This document shows positions 1 to 8,551 of a stretch of 64,000 nt of DNA, one piece after another. The stretch is from Nocardioides luteus (GTDB taxonomy: Bacteria; Actinomycetota; Actinomycetes; Propionibacteriales; Nocardioidaceae): assembly GCF_014648595.1 (NCBI RefSeq), contig NZ_BMRK01000003.1:106246-170245 (forward strand), in the 5' to 3' direction. How positions within the stretch are numbered: the first letter of the stretch is position 1; each line of letters begins with the position of its first letter. Under the pieces are notes generated by a model that searched no databases, was not told the origin of the DNA, and was given only the letters and a program-made list of their open reading frames with translations. The translations under genes were made by a program, and so were the position numbers.

Positions 1-655
1 CGGTGCCGAAACGGGTCGCCCCGATCTCGCGGTGGAGCGGGCTACGGCCGAGGCCGTAGCGACCGACCCGCAGCTGCGGGATGAGCCGGATCCGGTCGGT
101 CTCGCCGTACGCGGCCCAGAGCCGCGTGCGCGAACCGAGCTCCGAGCGGCGCATCACGCCCATGCCGGGGCTGCCGAGCGCGACGTAGTCCTCGGCGCGG
201 GCGACGGCGAGTGCCAGGCCGGCGACGGTGGAGCCGTAGCTGTGGCCGACCAGGGTGATGTGGGCCGAGCGCGGCAGGTAGCGGGTCAGCCGGGCCAGGT
301 CGCTCGCCCCGGCGTAGGCCGGTTCGTTGGTGATCGCGTTGTACCACTCCGGCGGCGAGTGGTAGCCCAGCCAGACGACGACGGCCGAGCGGCTCTCCGG
401 CGCGAGCTCCTGCATCGTACGCAGCAGCAGCTGGCCGCGGGAGCGGGGCGAGTGGGCCTCGGTGCTGGTGAAGTAGTTGCCGAGATGGTGGCCGTTGCCG
501 GGCACCAGAACGGCGATGTGGTCAGCGGTCGCGACGTCCCCGAAGGCCTCGACGACGCGGGCGCCTCCGGGCGGGTCGGAGGCGAGGATGGTGGGTCCGA
601 TGCTGGCATCGGCGGCCTCGTTGAGGCCGTATCTGAGCGGCGTCACAACTGTCAT
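1..655 (-). CDS. DUF1023-type alpha/beta hydrolase (C-terminus beyond window)
   Basis: The frame read leftwards from the ATG at 655 stays open to the window edge, so only about 218 N-terminal residues are visible. The protein begins MTVVTPLRYGLNEAAD. It has the core LVPGNGHHLGNYF and then the nucleophile elbow VGHSYGS, which provides the catalytic serine of an alpha/beta hydrolase. The order of these motifs fits the actinobacterial DUF1023 family, whose substrates are mostly unknown. No signal peptide is seen, so a cytoplasmic location is likely. The gene lies 138 bp downstream of the response regulator on the same strand, but a hairpin and a palindromic repeat fall between them, so it is probably a separate transcript. 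The C-terminal catalytic histidine is outside the window. Confidence 0.85.
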   Translation of the reverse strand, partial: MTVVTPLRYGLNEAADASIGPTILASDPPGGARVVEAFGDVATADHIAVLVPGNGHHLGNYFTSTEAHSPRSRGQLLLRTMQELAPESRSAVVVWLGYHSPPEWYNAITNEPAYAGASDLARLTRYLPRSAHITLVGHSYGSTVAGLALAVARAEDYVALGSPGMGVMRRSELGSRTRLWAAYGETDRIRLIPQLRVGRYGLGRSPLHREIGATRFGT

Positions 656-727
656 GGCTGTGACGGTAGGAAGCAGGTTTCCCGTCGCGCGTCACTCTGC
701 GGAGCCATTCGCCCCGATACCGGGGTA

Positions 728-745
728 GTAGGGGACGCCCCCTAC
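728..745. terminator. Short GC hairpin after the two-component operon
   Basis: GTAGGGG and CCCCTAC form a perfect 7-bp stem with a 4-nt loop, about 50 bases beyond the response-regulator stop. No clear U-tract follows. It may end the kinase/regulator transcript or lie in the leader of the DUF1023 gene. Confidence 0.4.
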
Positions 746-757
746 CTGACCATGACC

Positions 758-779
758 GGTGGTCGAGCCGGTCGAGACC
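758..779. repeat. REP-like palindrome, GGTCGAGCCGGTCGAGACC type
   Basis: This 22-bp element has core GTCGAGCCGGTCGAGAC. It sits between two genes here and recurs base for base inside the nirB coding sequence at 59363-59384. Related versions occur four times in recC (39991-40110) and once in the dehydrogenase gene near 18.3 kb. Confidence 0.75.
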
Positions 780-792
780 CGGGGCGGACGGA

Positions 793-1455
793 TCAGACGT
801 GCGGGGCGACCAGACCGCTCTCGTAGGCGAAGACGACGGCCTGGGCGCGGTCGCGCAGCCCGAGCTTGCCGAGGATGCGGCTGACGTGGGTCTTCACGGT
901 CTGCTCGGCGAGGAACAGCTCGGCGGCGATCTCGCTGTTGGAGCGGCCGCGGGCGATGTTCTCCAGCACCTCGCGCTCGCGCTCGGTGAGCTGCTTGAGG
1001 CGCGGGTCGGCCCGGCGACGGCGCGGAGCGCGGGCGAACTGGGCGATCACCTGGCGCGTCACCGACGGCGAGAGCAGGGCCTCGCCGGCGTGGACGACGC
1101 GGATCGCGGAGGCGAGCTCGTCGGGCGAGGCGTCCTTGAGCAGGAACCCGCTGGCGCCGAGGCGCAGCGACTCGTGGACGTACTCGTCGGCGTCGAAGGT
1201 GGTCAGCATGACCACCTTGACCTGGGCGGTGGCCGGGTCCCCGGACAGCTGGCGAAGCGCCTCGATCCCGTCCATCACCGGCATCCGGACGTCCATCAGC
1301 ACCACGTCGGGATGCGTACGCCGCACCACCTGCAGCGCCTCGGCGCCGTCGGGCGCGGTGCCGACGACCTCGATGTCCGGCTTGGTGTCGAGCAGCGCCA
1401 CGAAACCCGAGCGCACCATCTCCTGGTCGTCGACGACCACGATCTTCACCGTCAC
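793..1455 (-). CDS. NarL/FixJ-family response regulator
   Basis: This 220-residue protein starts at a GTG that overlaps the kinase stop codon (GTGA). An N-terminal receiver domain has the acidic pair VVVDDQE and the phosphoacceptor Asp55 in VVLMDVRMPV. A C-terminal LuxR-type helix-turn-helix contains LTEREREVLENIARGRSNSE and EQTVKTHVSRIL. It should be phosphorylated by the kinase encoded immediately upstream and then bind promoters. The length and domain order are typical of the family. The target genes cannot be read from the sequence. Confidence 0.95.
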   Translation of the reverse strand: MTVKIVVVDDQEMVRSGFVALLDTKPDIEVVGTAPDGAEALQVVRRTHPDVVLMDVRMPVMDGIEALRQLSGDPATAQVKVVMLTTFDADEYVHESLRLGASGFLLKDASPDELASAIRVVHAGEALLSPSVTRQVIAQFARAPRRRRADPRLKQLTEREREVLENIARGRSNSEIAAELFLAEQTVKTHVSRILGKLGLRDRAQAVVFAYESGLVAPHV

Positions 1456-2648
1456 GAAGTCTTCCTACCGCGTTTGGAGCGAACTCGCACCGCCGTTTGC
1501 GTCGGCAGCCGGGCCTCGACGACGAACTGTTCCTCACCGTCGGCGCCGGCGGTGAGGCTGCCGCCGACCGCGCCGGCACGCTCGCGCATTCCGATCAGCC
1601 CGTGCCCACCGGTCTCCTTCTCCGACAATGGGGCCGCGGCTCCGTCGAGCGCGTTGGCGACCCGGATCTCGAGGTCGCCCTCCCCCGTGGCCAGGTCGAC
1701 GGTCACCGGCTCCTCCGGAGCGTGGCGGCGGGCGTTGCTGAGTGCCTCCTGCACGATCCGGTAGGCCGCGGTGCCGACCTCGGGAGCCAGGTCGTCCGGC
1801 CCGGGGAGGTCGCCGTGCACCTCGACCCGCTGACCGGTCCCGCGGGCGGAGTCGAAGAGCTCTGGCAGACCGTCCACGCCAGGCACCGGGACCCGGCCCG
1901 ACTGCCCCTCCTCCGTACGCAGCACGTCGAGCACCCCGCGCATCTGCCGCAGCGCCGAGGCCGCCAGGTCGGCGATCTCGGCGAACTCGGCCTCCGCGGC
2001 CGGGCTGACGTCGTCGACCCGGTGGGGCGCCGACCTGGCCTGCACGGTGATCAGCGACATGTTGTGGGCGATCACGTCGTGGAGCTCACGGGCGATGCGG
2101 GCCTTCTCCTCGACGACCGAGCGGCGCTCGTGCTCGACGCGCAGAGCGCTGCGCGACTCCGAGAGCCGCCGGGCGACCGTCGCGAGCGCGCAGATCAGCA
2201 GCGCGAGCAGGGCGAAGTTGGCCACCGAGCCCAGCGAGGAGAGGAAGGGGTTCTTCCATGCCAGTCCCAGGATGGCCAGCGCGACACCGGCAGCCACCTG
2301 GATGCCCAGTGTGATCGCGGCCAGCCGCCACCCGGCGACCAGGGTCACGATGAGCAGCACCAGCAGCTGGATCAGCGTCGGCGGCGCCACCATCCACGGC
2401 CAACCGGGAAGCCCCTCGCCGGCGAACGCAACAGCCGCCACGGTCACCGCGACCAGCGACAGGCCGGCCGCCTCGACCGGACGGCGCAGCGCCAGCGGGA
2501 TGCAGGCCGCGTGGGCGAAGCCGAGCAGGAGCGCGATCCCGCCGGTGACGTGGTAGGCGTCGCCCAGCACCGCAGCCTGCACGATCCCGAGGATCGTCGC
2601 GGCGACGTACAGCGCCAGACGACCGCGCCCGGTCCACGTCTTGAGCAT
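1452..2648 (-). CDS. Sensor histidine kinase (HisKA_3 / NarL-type partner)
   Basis: This 398-residue kinase has about six hydrophobic segments over residues 10-155 and no large extracellular loop. A dimerisation/phosphoacceptor helix follows, with EKARIARELHDVIAHN in which His190 is the predicted autophosphorylation site. The HATPase domain contains RIVQEALSNARRHA and GHGLIGMRERA. This architecture is usual for actinobacterial sensors that detect membrane or intramembrane signals. It is co-translated with the response regulator through a 4-bp overlap. The signal is unknown. Confidence 0.95.
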   Translation of the reverse strand: MLKTWTGRGRLALYVAATILGIVQAAVLGDAYHVTGGIALLLGFAHAACIPLALRRPVEAAGLSLVAVTVAAVAFAGEGLPGWPWMVAPPTLIQLLVLLIVTLVAGWRLAAITLGIQVAAGVALAILGLAWKNPFLSSLGSVANFALLALLICALATVARRLSESRSALRVEHERRSVVEEKARIARELHDVIAHNMSLITVQARSAPHRVDDVSPAAEAEFAEIADLAASALRQMRGVLDVLRTEEGQSGRVPVPGVDGLPELFDSARGTGQRVEVHGDLPGPDDLAPEVGTAAYRIVQEALSNARRHAPEEPVTVDLATGEGDLEIRVANALDGAAAPLSEKETGGHGLIGMRERAGAVGGSLTAGADGEEQFVVEARLPTQTAVRVRSKRGRKTS

Positions 2649-2703
2649 GCTTTCAGTAAACCAGCGGGCTGTGTGCGACGCACCCGCTCACCGGCCTCCC
2701 CGA

Positions 2704-2736
2704 CGGTGCCCGCCGCGACGCACGCAGCGGGCACCG
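2704..2736. terminator. Hairpin downstream of the MHS permease gene
   Basis: CGGTGCCCGC and GCGGGCACCG form a perfect 10-bp stem just beyond the permease stop codon (the permease ends at 2748 on the minus strand). It separates that gene from the kinase gene downstream. Confidence 0.65.
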
Positions 2737-2747
2737 GGGTGGGGGAA

Positions 2748-4052
2748 TCAGGAAGCGTCGACCAGCTCGCGGGAGCTGGTCTCCCCGAGCCGGAGCAGGG
2801 AGAAGACGCTGAGGAGACAGAAGGCCGCGATGACGGTCGACAGCATGACCGTCCCGGCGCCGGCCTTCTGGAGCGAGGCGAACAGCAGCGGCGAGAAGCC
2901 CGCGCCCATGCCTGCGAGCTGGTAGCCGAGCGAGGCGCCGGTGTAGCGCGAGGAGGTCTTGAAGACCTCGCTCATCAGCGCCGCGAGCGGGCCGTAGAAC
3001 GCGGCATGGATGACCGACTGGCCGAGGATCACGGCGAGGAAGAGCAGCGCGACGCTGCCGCTGTCGAGCATCGGGAAGAGCAGGTAGGCGAAGACCGCGG
3101 TCGCGATCGCAGCCGAGAGGACGACCGGGCGCCGGCCGACGCGGTCGGTGAGTGCGGACCAGCCGAGGATGCCGATCACGGCACCTGCCGAGGAGACCGT
3201 CAGCGCGTTGAGCACCGTGGGCCGCTCGAAGCCGGCGCCGAGAGCGTAGGAGATCAGGAAGGTGGTCAGGGTGCCCTGCACCACGAAGGCGCCGAGGCCG
3301 ACGCCGACGGCCAGCAGGAGCGTACGCGGGTGGTTGCGGAGGACCTCGAGCAGCGGCGTGCGCGACTCGGCCTTGCTGTCCTTCATCTTCTCGAAGGCGG
3401 GCGACTCGGTGACGCTGAGCCGGATCCACAGGCCGACCGCGAGCAGCACGATGCTGAGCAGGAACGGCACGCGCCAGCCCCAGGCCAGGAACTGCTCGGG
3501 CGTTGTGACCGAGGCCATCACCGCCATCACTGCGGTGGAGAGCACCATGCCCGCGGGCGCACCGGCGTTGGTGAACGAGGCCCACAGCCCGCGTCGGGAC
3601 GTGGCGTGCTCGGCGGTGATCAGCACCGCGCCACCCCACTCGCCGCCGACCGCGACACCCTGGATGACGCGCAGCAGGACGAGGAGCACCGGCGCGGCCG
3701 CGCCGATCTGCCCGTACGTCGGGAGGCAGCCGATCAGGAAGCTGACCACACCCATGATGAGCATGGTCATGACCAGCATCTTCTTGCGGCCGAGCCGGTC
3801 GCCGAAGTGGCCGAAGACCACGCCCCCGAGCGGGCGCGCCAGATAACCGGCCGCGAAGGTGCCGAAGGATGCGATGGTGCCGGTCACCGGGTCGAGGTTG
3901 GAGAAGAAGACCTCGTTGAAGACGACCGCCGAGGCCGTGGAGTAGAGCAGGAAGTCGTAGTACTCGATCAGGCTGCCCGTGAAGCTGCTGGCGACGATCT
4001 TGCCCATCTTCGTGCGTGGGCCGGTCGTGTTTCCGCCGGAGGTGAGGGTCAT
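2748..4052 (-). CDS. MFS metabolite:H+ symporter (MHS family)
   Basis: This 434-residue protein has twelve predicted membrane segments. It starts with the MHS signature region SLIEYYDFLLYSTASAVVFN and has the loop 2-3 motif GHFGDRLGRKKMLV. MHS members (ShiA, KgtP, ProP, CitA) import organic acids, betaines or dicarboxylates with protons. The promoter region carries two copies of the CAGG(N3)CCTG palindrome (4066-4076 and 4082-4092), and a MarR-family gene lies upstream on the same strand. This predicts substrate-responsive repression together with the ABC importer and CoA-ester genes. A carboxylate substrate is a reasonable inference; its identity is not shown. Confidence 0.9.
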   Translation of the reverse strand: MTLTSGGNTTGPRTKMGKIVASSFTGSLIEYYDFLLYSTASAVVFNEVFFSNLDPVTGTIASFGTFAAGYLARPLGGVVFGHFGDRLGRKKMLVMTMLIMGVVSFLIGCLPTYGQIGAAAPVLLVLLRVIQGVAVGGEWGGAVLITAEHATSRRGLWASFTNAGAPAGMVLSTAVMAVMASVTTPEQFLAWGWRVPFLLSIVLLAVGLWIRLSVTESPAFEKMKDSKAESRTPLLEVLRNHPRTLLLAVGVGLGAFVVQGTLTTFLISYALGAGFERPTVLNALTVSSAGAVIGILGWSALTDRVGRRPVVLSAAIATAVFAYLLFPMLDSGSVALLFLAVILGQSVIHAAFYGPLAALMSEVFKTSSRYTGASLGYQLAGMGAGFSPLLFASLQKAGAGTVMLSTVIAAFCLLSVFSLLRLGETSSRELVDAS

Positions 4053-4065
4053 GGGGGACTCCGTT

Positions 4066-4092
4066 CAGGGTTCCTGTTTATCAGGATTCCTG
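4066..4092. promoter_or_regulatory. Tandem CAGG(N3)CCTG operators of the MHS permease
   Basis: CAGGGTTCCTG (4066-4076) and CAGGATTCCTG (4082-4092) lie 16 bp apart, beginning 14 bp upstream of the permease start. The same palindrome occurs at 8642, 8731 and 21296, each time in a promoter of this catabolic region. A MarR-type repressor is the most likely binder; this is inferred from position and symmetry. Confidence 0.7.
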
Positions 4093-4162
4093 CCAATTGT
4101 GGGTGACGCGCATCACGTCGTCAACCCACCACGGGGTCCAGGACCGGGATCGCCGGTCTGTG

Positions 4163-4714
4163 TCAGCGCTCCTTGCGCTCGGCCCGCAGGCGGACCGCCT
4201 CTCGTTCGGTGGCCTCGTCACCGAAGTAGCCGCCGGCCAGCACCTCGGCGGCGTGGTGGAGCGAGGAGAGGAGGAGACCGCGCTCGGCCGGCGGCATCCC
4301 CGCGTAGATGCGGTCCTCGACCGCGATCATCTCCGCCAGGCAGGCGTTGAGCTTGGCCATGCCCGCATCGGTGGGACGCGCGAGCCGGATCCGCCGGTTG
4401 TCGGGGTGCGGGGTGCGCTCCACGAGGCCACGCGAGACCAGGTCGGAGAGAACGAGATGGGCGGCCTGCGAGGAGACGAACATCAGCCGCGCGAGGTCGG
4501 CGTTGGAGCGCGGCACCTGGTCGCTCAGGATCAGCAGCATCCGATACTCGGAGACCGAGATCGACTGCCTCGCGGCGATCAGCTCGGTCGCCCGCTGGAG
4601 CGCCCGCGCGAGCCGCTGGGAGACGTACTCGATGCGCGAGAACGCCGCCGTGGGGAGCCGCTCCGGACCGACGGGCGGCGCGGGGCGCGGCGGCGTCGTT
4701 GGCTCTTCGGACAT
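4163..4714 (-). CDS. MarR-family transcriptional regulator
   Basis: This 183-residue protein is taken from ATG 4714 (MSEEPTTPPRP). An in-frame ATG at 4732 (MKVVHPM) is possible but gives an unusual N-terminus. The winged helix-turn-helix includes SVSEYRMLLILSDQVPRSNADLARLM, the recognition region SSQAAHLVLSDLVSRGLVER and the wing HPDNRRIRL, all typical of MarR dimers. The gene lies between the CapA-like gene and the MHS permease on one strand, directly upstream of the double palindrome at 4066-4092. It is the best candidate for binding the palindromes in this region and for sensing a CoA ester or aromatic or organic acid. Confidence 0.9.
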   Translation of the reverse strand: MSEEPTTPPRPAPPVGPERLPTAAFSRIEYVSQRLARALQRATELIAARQSISVSEYRMLLILSDQVPRSNADLARLMFVSSQAAHLVLSDLVSRGLVERTPHPDNRRIRLARPTDAGMAKLNACLAEMIAVEDRIYAGMPPAERGLLLSSLHHAAEVLAGGYFGDEATEREAVRLRAERKER

Positions 4715-4765
4715 GGGGTGGACCACTTTCACATCGAGACGAGGGCTGGAGCGCGAGCGCGACCA

Positions 4766-5890
4766 TCAGGACACGGCAACCGCATCCCCGCTGTCGAGCC
4801 AGCGGAACGTCGTCGACAGCCCGGCAGCCCGGGAGATGCGCTCGATGTATTCGACCACGGAATCGCGCTCGCCCCGCCTCAGGGGCACCGGCCGCGCCTC
4901 CCCGTCGATCCAGCAAGGGACGAACGACGGACGCACCCGGCCCTCGTCGTCCACGTCGATCACCGCGATCGCCGTGTTGCGGCTCTCCGGATGGAACGGG
5001 TAGCCCGGCATAGCCGGGTCCGGCTCGAAGCCGTAGAGCTCCCGGCGCCGCAGCGCCCAGGCCTTCAGCTCCTCGGAGTCGTTGTCGGCATCCGGCGTCA
5101 GCGCGTCGGTGACGGTCACGAAGTTGCCGAGCCCATGGAAGATCGGCGCGCCGCGGTAGACCTCGATGCCGCGCATGATGTGCGCGTGATGACCGACGAC
5201 CATGTCGGCACCGGCGTCGACGGCCGCCCGGGAGACCTCGTATTCGTAGTCGGCGATCGCCGCCGGGGTGTGCCCGATCCCCTTGTGGAGCGCCACCACC
5301 ACGACGTCCACCTGGTCCGCCAGGGCCGCGACCTGGTCGGTCATCGCCCTCAGCGAGGACCGGTCGCAGAAGGTGTAGACGGTGGGCGGGTTGCCCGGGT
5401 TGGCGTCGTCGAGCTCGTAGTGGGTGATCACCTTGACGTACGCGGCGCCGGCCTTGAGGCTCGTCGCCCACGACTCGCGCGGACCCACGCAGTTGTAGCT
5501 GAGCACGCCGACCGTCCGACCGCGGACGCTGGTCACGACCGGGGTGGAGGCGGCGGCGAGGTTCAGCCCCGTGCCCGTCGTCGAGATCCCGTACGCAGCG
5601 GCCGCCTCGATCGTGTCGAGGACCCCCTTGGTGCCGAGGTCGAAGGCGTGGTTGCCGGCGGTGGTGCCGACGGTGAAGCCGGCCTCCGCCATGGACTGCA
5701 GCATCTCGGGCTCCGCCGGTGGCGAGGGGACCGTGATGCCGGCCGTCTCGGTGGAGGTCGTGTGAGGCACCTCGATCTGGCCGATGGCGACGTCGGCCGC
5801 CCGGATCACCTCGGTGCTGGGCCCGAAGAGCTTCCCGGCCTCGGGCTGCTGCAGCACGATGTCGCCCACCGCGGCGATACGTACGGTCAT
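4766..5890 (-). CDS. CapA-like metallophosphatase-fold protein coupled to an ABC importer
   Basis: The 374-residue product starts at ATG 5890, overlapping the ATPase stop (ATGA). It has the CapA/PgsA metallophosphoesterase pattern: AAVGDIVLQ, GNHAFDLG, VVALHKGIGH, and GHHAHIMRG followed by HGLGNFV, which supply Asp, Asn-His and His metal ligands. No signal peptide or membrane anchor is seen, unlike capsule-biosynthetic CapA, so a cytoplasmic hydrolase or amidase role is likely. It is the last gene of a four-gene operon with a polar-amino-acid-type importer, which suggests that it acts on the imported compound. The exact reaction is unknown. Confidence 0.85.
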   Translation of the reverse strand: MTVRIAAVGDIVLQQPEAGKLFGPSTEVIRAADVAIGQIEVPHTTSTETAGITVPSPPAEPEMLQSMAEAGFTVGTTAGNHAFDLGTKGVLDTIEAAAAYGISTTGTGLNLAAASTPVVTSVRGRTVGVLSYNCVGPRESWATSLKAGAAYVKVITHYELDDANPGNPPTVYTFCDRSSLRAMTDQVAALADQVDVVVVALHKGIGHTPAAIADYEYEVSRAAVDAGADMVVGHHAHIMRGIEVYRGAPIFHGLGNFVTVTDALTPDADNDSEELKAWALRRRELYGFEPDPAMPGYPFHPESRNTAIAVIDVDDEGRVRPSFVPCWIDGEARPVPLRRGERDSVVEYIERISRAAGLSTTFRWLDSGDAVAVS

Positions 5891-6729
5891 GAGGACACCT
5901 TCTCGAGATCGGTCGGCGAGCGGCGCTCGCCGGAGTAGCGGGACAGGAACGAGCGGAGGCGCTCGCTGCGCGGAGCGGAGAAGAACTGGTCCGAGGGGGC
6001 CTCCTCGACGACCTTGCCGTCGGCCATGAAGACGCAGCGGGTCGCGACGTCGCGGGCGAACTCCATCTCGTGGGTGACCACGACCATCGTCATGCCGGTC
6101 TCGGCGAGATCCTTCATCACCTTGAGCACCTCCCCGACGAGCTCGGGGTCGAGCGCGCTGGTCGGCTCGTCGAAGAGCACGACCCGGGGCCGGGTCGCGA
6201 CGGCTCGCGCGATCGCCACCCGCTGCTGCTGCCCGCCGGAGAGATGACGCGGATGGACGTCGGCCTTGTCGGCCAGCCCGACCCGGTCGAGGAGGTCGCG
6301 GGCACGCTCCTCCGCCTGCCGCCGGCTCTGCCCGTGGACGGACATCGCAGGCTCGGCGATGTTCTTCAGCACCGTCCAGTGCGGGAACAGGTTGAACTGC
6401 TGGAAGACCATGCCCATCCGCCGGCGCTGCACGCAGACCCGATTCTCGCTCAGGGTGCGATAGCCACCGCGGTGGGCCTCGTAGCCGAGCAGCTCGCCGT
6501 CGAGGTGGATCGCGCCACCCTCGATCGTCTCGAGCTGGTGGATGCACCGCACCAGGGTCGACTTGCCCGACCCGGACGGCCCGAGGACGGCGACGACCTC
6601 CTGCTCGTGCACCTCGAGGTCGACGCCGTCGAGCGCCAGCTTGTCGCCGTAGCGCTTGCGGAGCCCCTCGACCCGGACGACCGGCTCGGCCGGTGCCGGT
6701 GTCGAGGCCTGTGTCGCGGCCTGTGTCAT
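5887..6729 (-). CDS. Polar amino-acid-type ABC transporter ATP-binding protein
   Basis: This 280-residue ATPase contains Walker A GPSGSGKST, the Q-loop MGMVFQQFNLFPHWTVL, the signature LSGGQQQRVAIARA, Walker B VVLFDEPTSALDPE and the switch histidine in VVVTHEMEFARDV. These match the GlnQ/HisP subgroup that energises uptake of amino acids and related small molecules. A short Ala/Pro/Thr-rich N-terminus precedes the domain. It overlaps both the permease gene upstream and the CapA-like gene downstream by 4 bp, so the operon is tightly coupled. Confidence 0.95.
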   Translation of the reverse strand: MTQAATQASTPAPAEPVVRVEGLRKRYGDKLALDGVDLEVHEQEVVAVLGPSGSGKSTLVRCIHQLETIEGGAIHLDGELLGYEAHRGGYRTLSENRVCVQRRRMGMVFQQFNLFPHWTVLKNIAEPAMSVHGQSRRQAEERARDLLDRVGLADKADVHPRHLSGGQQQRVAIARAVATRPRVVLFDEPTSALDPELVGEVLKVMKDLAETGMTMVVVTHEMEFARDVATRCVFMADGKVVEEAPSDQFFSAPRSERLRSFLSRYSGERRSPTDLEKVSS

Positions 6730-7643
6730 GCGGGATCACCTTCCAGGGAACGAGCGCGGACTCGCGCGGACGTCGTCCGGTCGTAGCCGCGGCCGAGCCG
6801 CCGCTCGATCCGGCGCTGCACGAGGGTCAGCAGCGTCACGACGATCAGGTACCAGATCACCGCGACCAGGAGCAGAGGTACGACCTGGTAGGTGCGGCCG
6901 TAGATGATCTGGACGGAGTAGAGCAGGTCGGTCAGCGTGATCACGCTGACCAGGGAGGTGCCCTTGAGCAGCGCGATGAACTGGCTGCCCGACGGCGGCA
7001 CGATCACCCGCATCGCCTGGGGCACGACGATCTTCCAGAAGGTCTGGTGTCGCGAGTAGCCCATCGCCCGGGCGGCGTCGCGCTGGCCGCTGTCGACCGA
7101 CATGATCCCGGCGCGGATGATCTCGGCCATGTAGGCGCTCTCGTGCAGGCTGAGCCCGATGATCGCGGCAGTCAGCGGCGTGATCAGCTCGTTGACCGAC
7201 CAGGAGGCGACCGGGTCGGCGCCGGGCAGCCCGATCGAGAGACGCGGCACCAGGTAGGCCAGGTTGAACCAGAAGATCAGCTGCACGAGCGGAGGTACGC
7301 CGCGGAGCAGACCGACGTAGATCTGGCAGGACCACCGCACCGGCCCGAAGTCGCTGAGCTGGCCGGCGGCCGCGGCGGTGCCGAGGGCGGTGCCGAGCGC
7401 CATGCACACGACGGTGAGCAGGAGCGTCATCCCGAGCCCGGCCATCACGGACGGGTCGAACATCAGGTCTCCGACGACGCCCCACTCGAAGCGGGGGTTG
7501 GTCGCCGCCCAGACCAGGACCAGGACGGTGGCCGCCACCAGGACCACGACCGCCGCGAGCCGGCCCGGCCGGAACCTCGGCCGGGCGATGGCCGCGTCGG
7601 GGCGGGCCGTCGTCGGATTGGCGAGTGCTGTGTCGACGGCCAT
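6726..7643 (-). CDS. Amino-acid-type ABC transporter permease
   Basis: This 305-residue membrane protein has five to six membrane segments. The binding-protein-dependent permease motif ESAYMAEIIRAGIMSVDSGQRDAARAMGYS provides the EAA loop that docks with the ATPase. It carries the HisM/GlnP-type core FWFNLAYLVPRL. Only one permease gene is present, so the channel is presumably a homodimer. The start codon ATG 7643 overlaps the stop of the binding-protein gene (TGATG), and its stop overlaps the start of the ATPase gene. Confidence 0.95.
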   Translation of the reverse strand: MAVDTALANPTTARPDAAIARPRFRPGRLAAVVVLVAATVLVLVWAATNPRFEWGVVGDLMFDPSVMAGLGMTLLLTVVCMALGTALGTAAAAGQLSDFGPVRWSCQIYVGLLRGVPPLVQLIFWFNLAYLVPRLSIGLPGADPVASWSVNELITPLTAAIIGLSLHESAYMAEIIRAGIMSVDSGQRDAARAMGYSRHQTFWKIVVPQAMRVIVPPSGSQFIALLKGTSLVSVITLTDLLYSVQIIYGRTYQVVPLLLVAVIWYLIVVTLLTLVQRRIERRLGRGYDRTTSARVRARSLEGDPA

Positions 7644-8551
7644 CAGGCAGGCTCACGCTTCGTGGTCGGGTTGATCAGCGGCTCCTCGACCGCGACCGGC
7701 TCCAGGCCCCACTTCTTCAGCACCTTCTCGTACTCGCCGTTCTCGAAGATGTTCTGGAACGCCTGGTAGAGCGTCTTCCCGAGCCCGCTGTCCTTGGGCG
7801 TCAGGAGGGCCAGCAGGCTCACACCCGAGCCCTGCTCGTCGGTCTGGGTGACGTAGCCGTAGCTGTCGTCGGCGCCGGTGACGTCCAGCGCGGCCGTCTC
7901 GGTCATGCCCGCCAGGTCGGCCCGACCGCTCTTCACCGCGAGCAGCGTGGCGTTGGTGTCGGCGTAGTCGGACCGCTTGTTGGCCGGCTCCCCCTGCTCC
8001 GCGCACCACTTGTTGAGCTTGTCGACCTCGCTCTCGGTGATGCTGCCGCCGACGATCGCGATGCTCTTCCCGCACGGCGCGCCCTCGCCCTCCTTCACCT
8101 CGGAGCCCTCGGGGAAGACGTACGAGGTCCGGGTCTGCAGCCAGGTGATGGCGTCAAACGCCTTCTCGCGCTCCGGGTTGGCCTGCACCGGCCCGTTCCA
8201 GGCCTGCCAGCGGCCCGACTGCATGCCGGTCAGCATGCTGGGCATCGACTGGGAGACCTCCATCCGGACCGGAACGCCGAGCTCTGCGCCCAGCACGGCC
8301 CACATGTCCGGGTCGATGCCGGTGACCTCGCCGTCGGACTCGACGGTGCGGTAGGGCGGGTGCGCGTCGCCCACGACCACGAGCTCCTCGGCGTCCTTGA
8401 CGTCCTTCGGGAGGGAGTCGTAGAGCGGAGCGCTGGTGTCCACCTCGCCCGAGGCCGCGCCGGGCTCCTCGGCCGCGCTGTCCGCGCAGGCCGTGAGAAG
8501 AACTCCGGCAAGGGCGATCGAGACGAGCGAGACAGTCGTCCTCATCTGCAT
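7643..8551 (-). CDS. ABC transporter substrate-binding lipoprotein (family 3 type)
   Basis: ATG 8551 gives a 302-residue precursor with a lipoprotein signal peptide: MRTT, a hydrophobic stretch, then lipobox LTAC, so the mature protein should be anchored at Cys. The body has the PBP2 features VVGDAHPPYRTVESDGEVTGIDPDMWAVL and AWNGPVQANPEREKAFD, and ends in LYQAFQNIFENGEYEKVLKKWGL, as expected for polar-solute binding proteins. It is the first gene of the importer/CapA operon, downstream of a control region shared with the divergent CoA-transferase operon. The ligand is unknown; coregulation with CoA-ester genes suggests a carboxylated compound. Confidence 0.93.
   Translation of the reverse strand: MQMRTTVSLVSIALAGVLLTACADSAAEEPGAASGEVDTSAPLYDSLPKDVKDAEELVVVGDAHPPYRTVESDGEVTGIDPDMWAVLGAELGVPVRMEVSQSMPSMLTGMQSGRWQAWNGPVQANPEREKAFDAITWLQTRTSYVFPEGSEVKEGEGAPCGKSIAIVGGSITESEVDKLNKWCAEQGEPANKRSDYADTNATLLAVKSGRADLAGMTETAALDVTGADDSYGYVTQTDEQGSGVSLLALLTPKDSGLGKTLYQAFQNIFENGEYEKVLKKWGLEPVAVEEPLINPTTKREPA

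Noticed and set aside
1497-4106. Very long open frames on the strand opposite the kinase and MHS genes, and similar ones opposite nirB, nasA and recC
   Set aside because: They are Arg/His/Asp/Gly-rich, low-complexity translations without domains, and arise because stop codons are rare opposite high-GC genes.
4766-6739. A single protein fusing the ABC ATPase region to the CapA-like domain
   Set aside because: The upstream part is an out-of-frame reading of the ATPase gene. The CapA-like protein has its own ATG at 5890 in an ATGA overlap.
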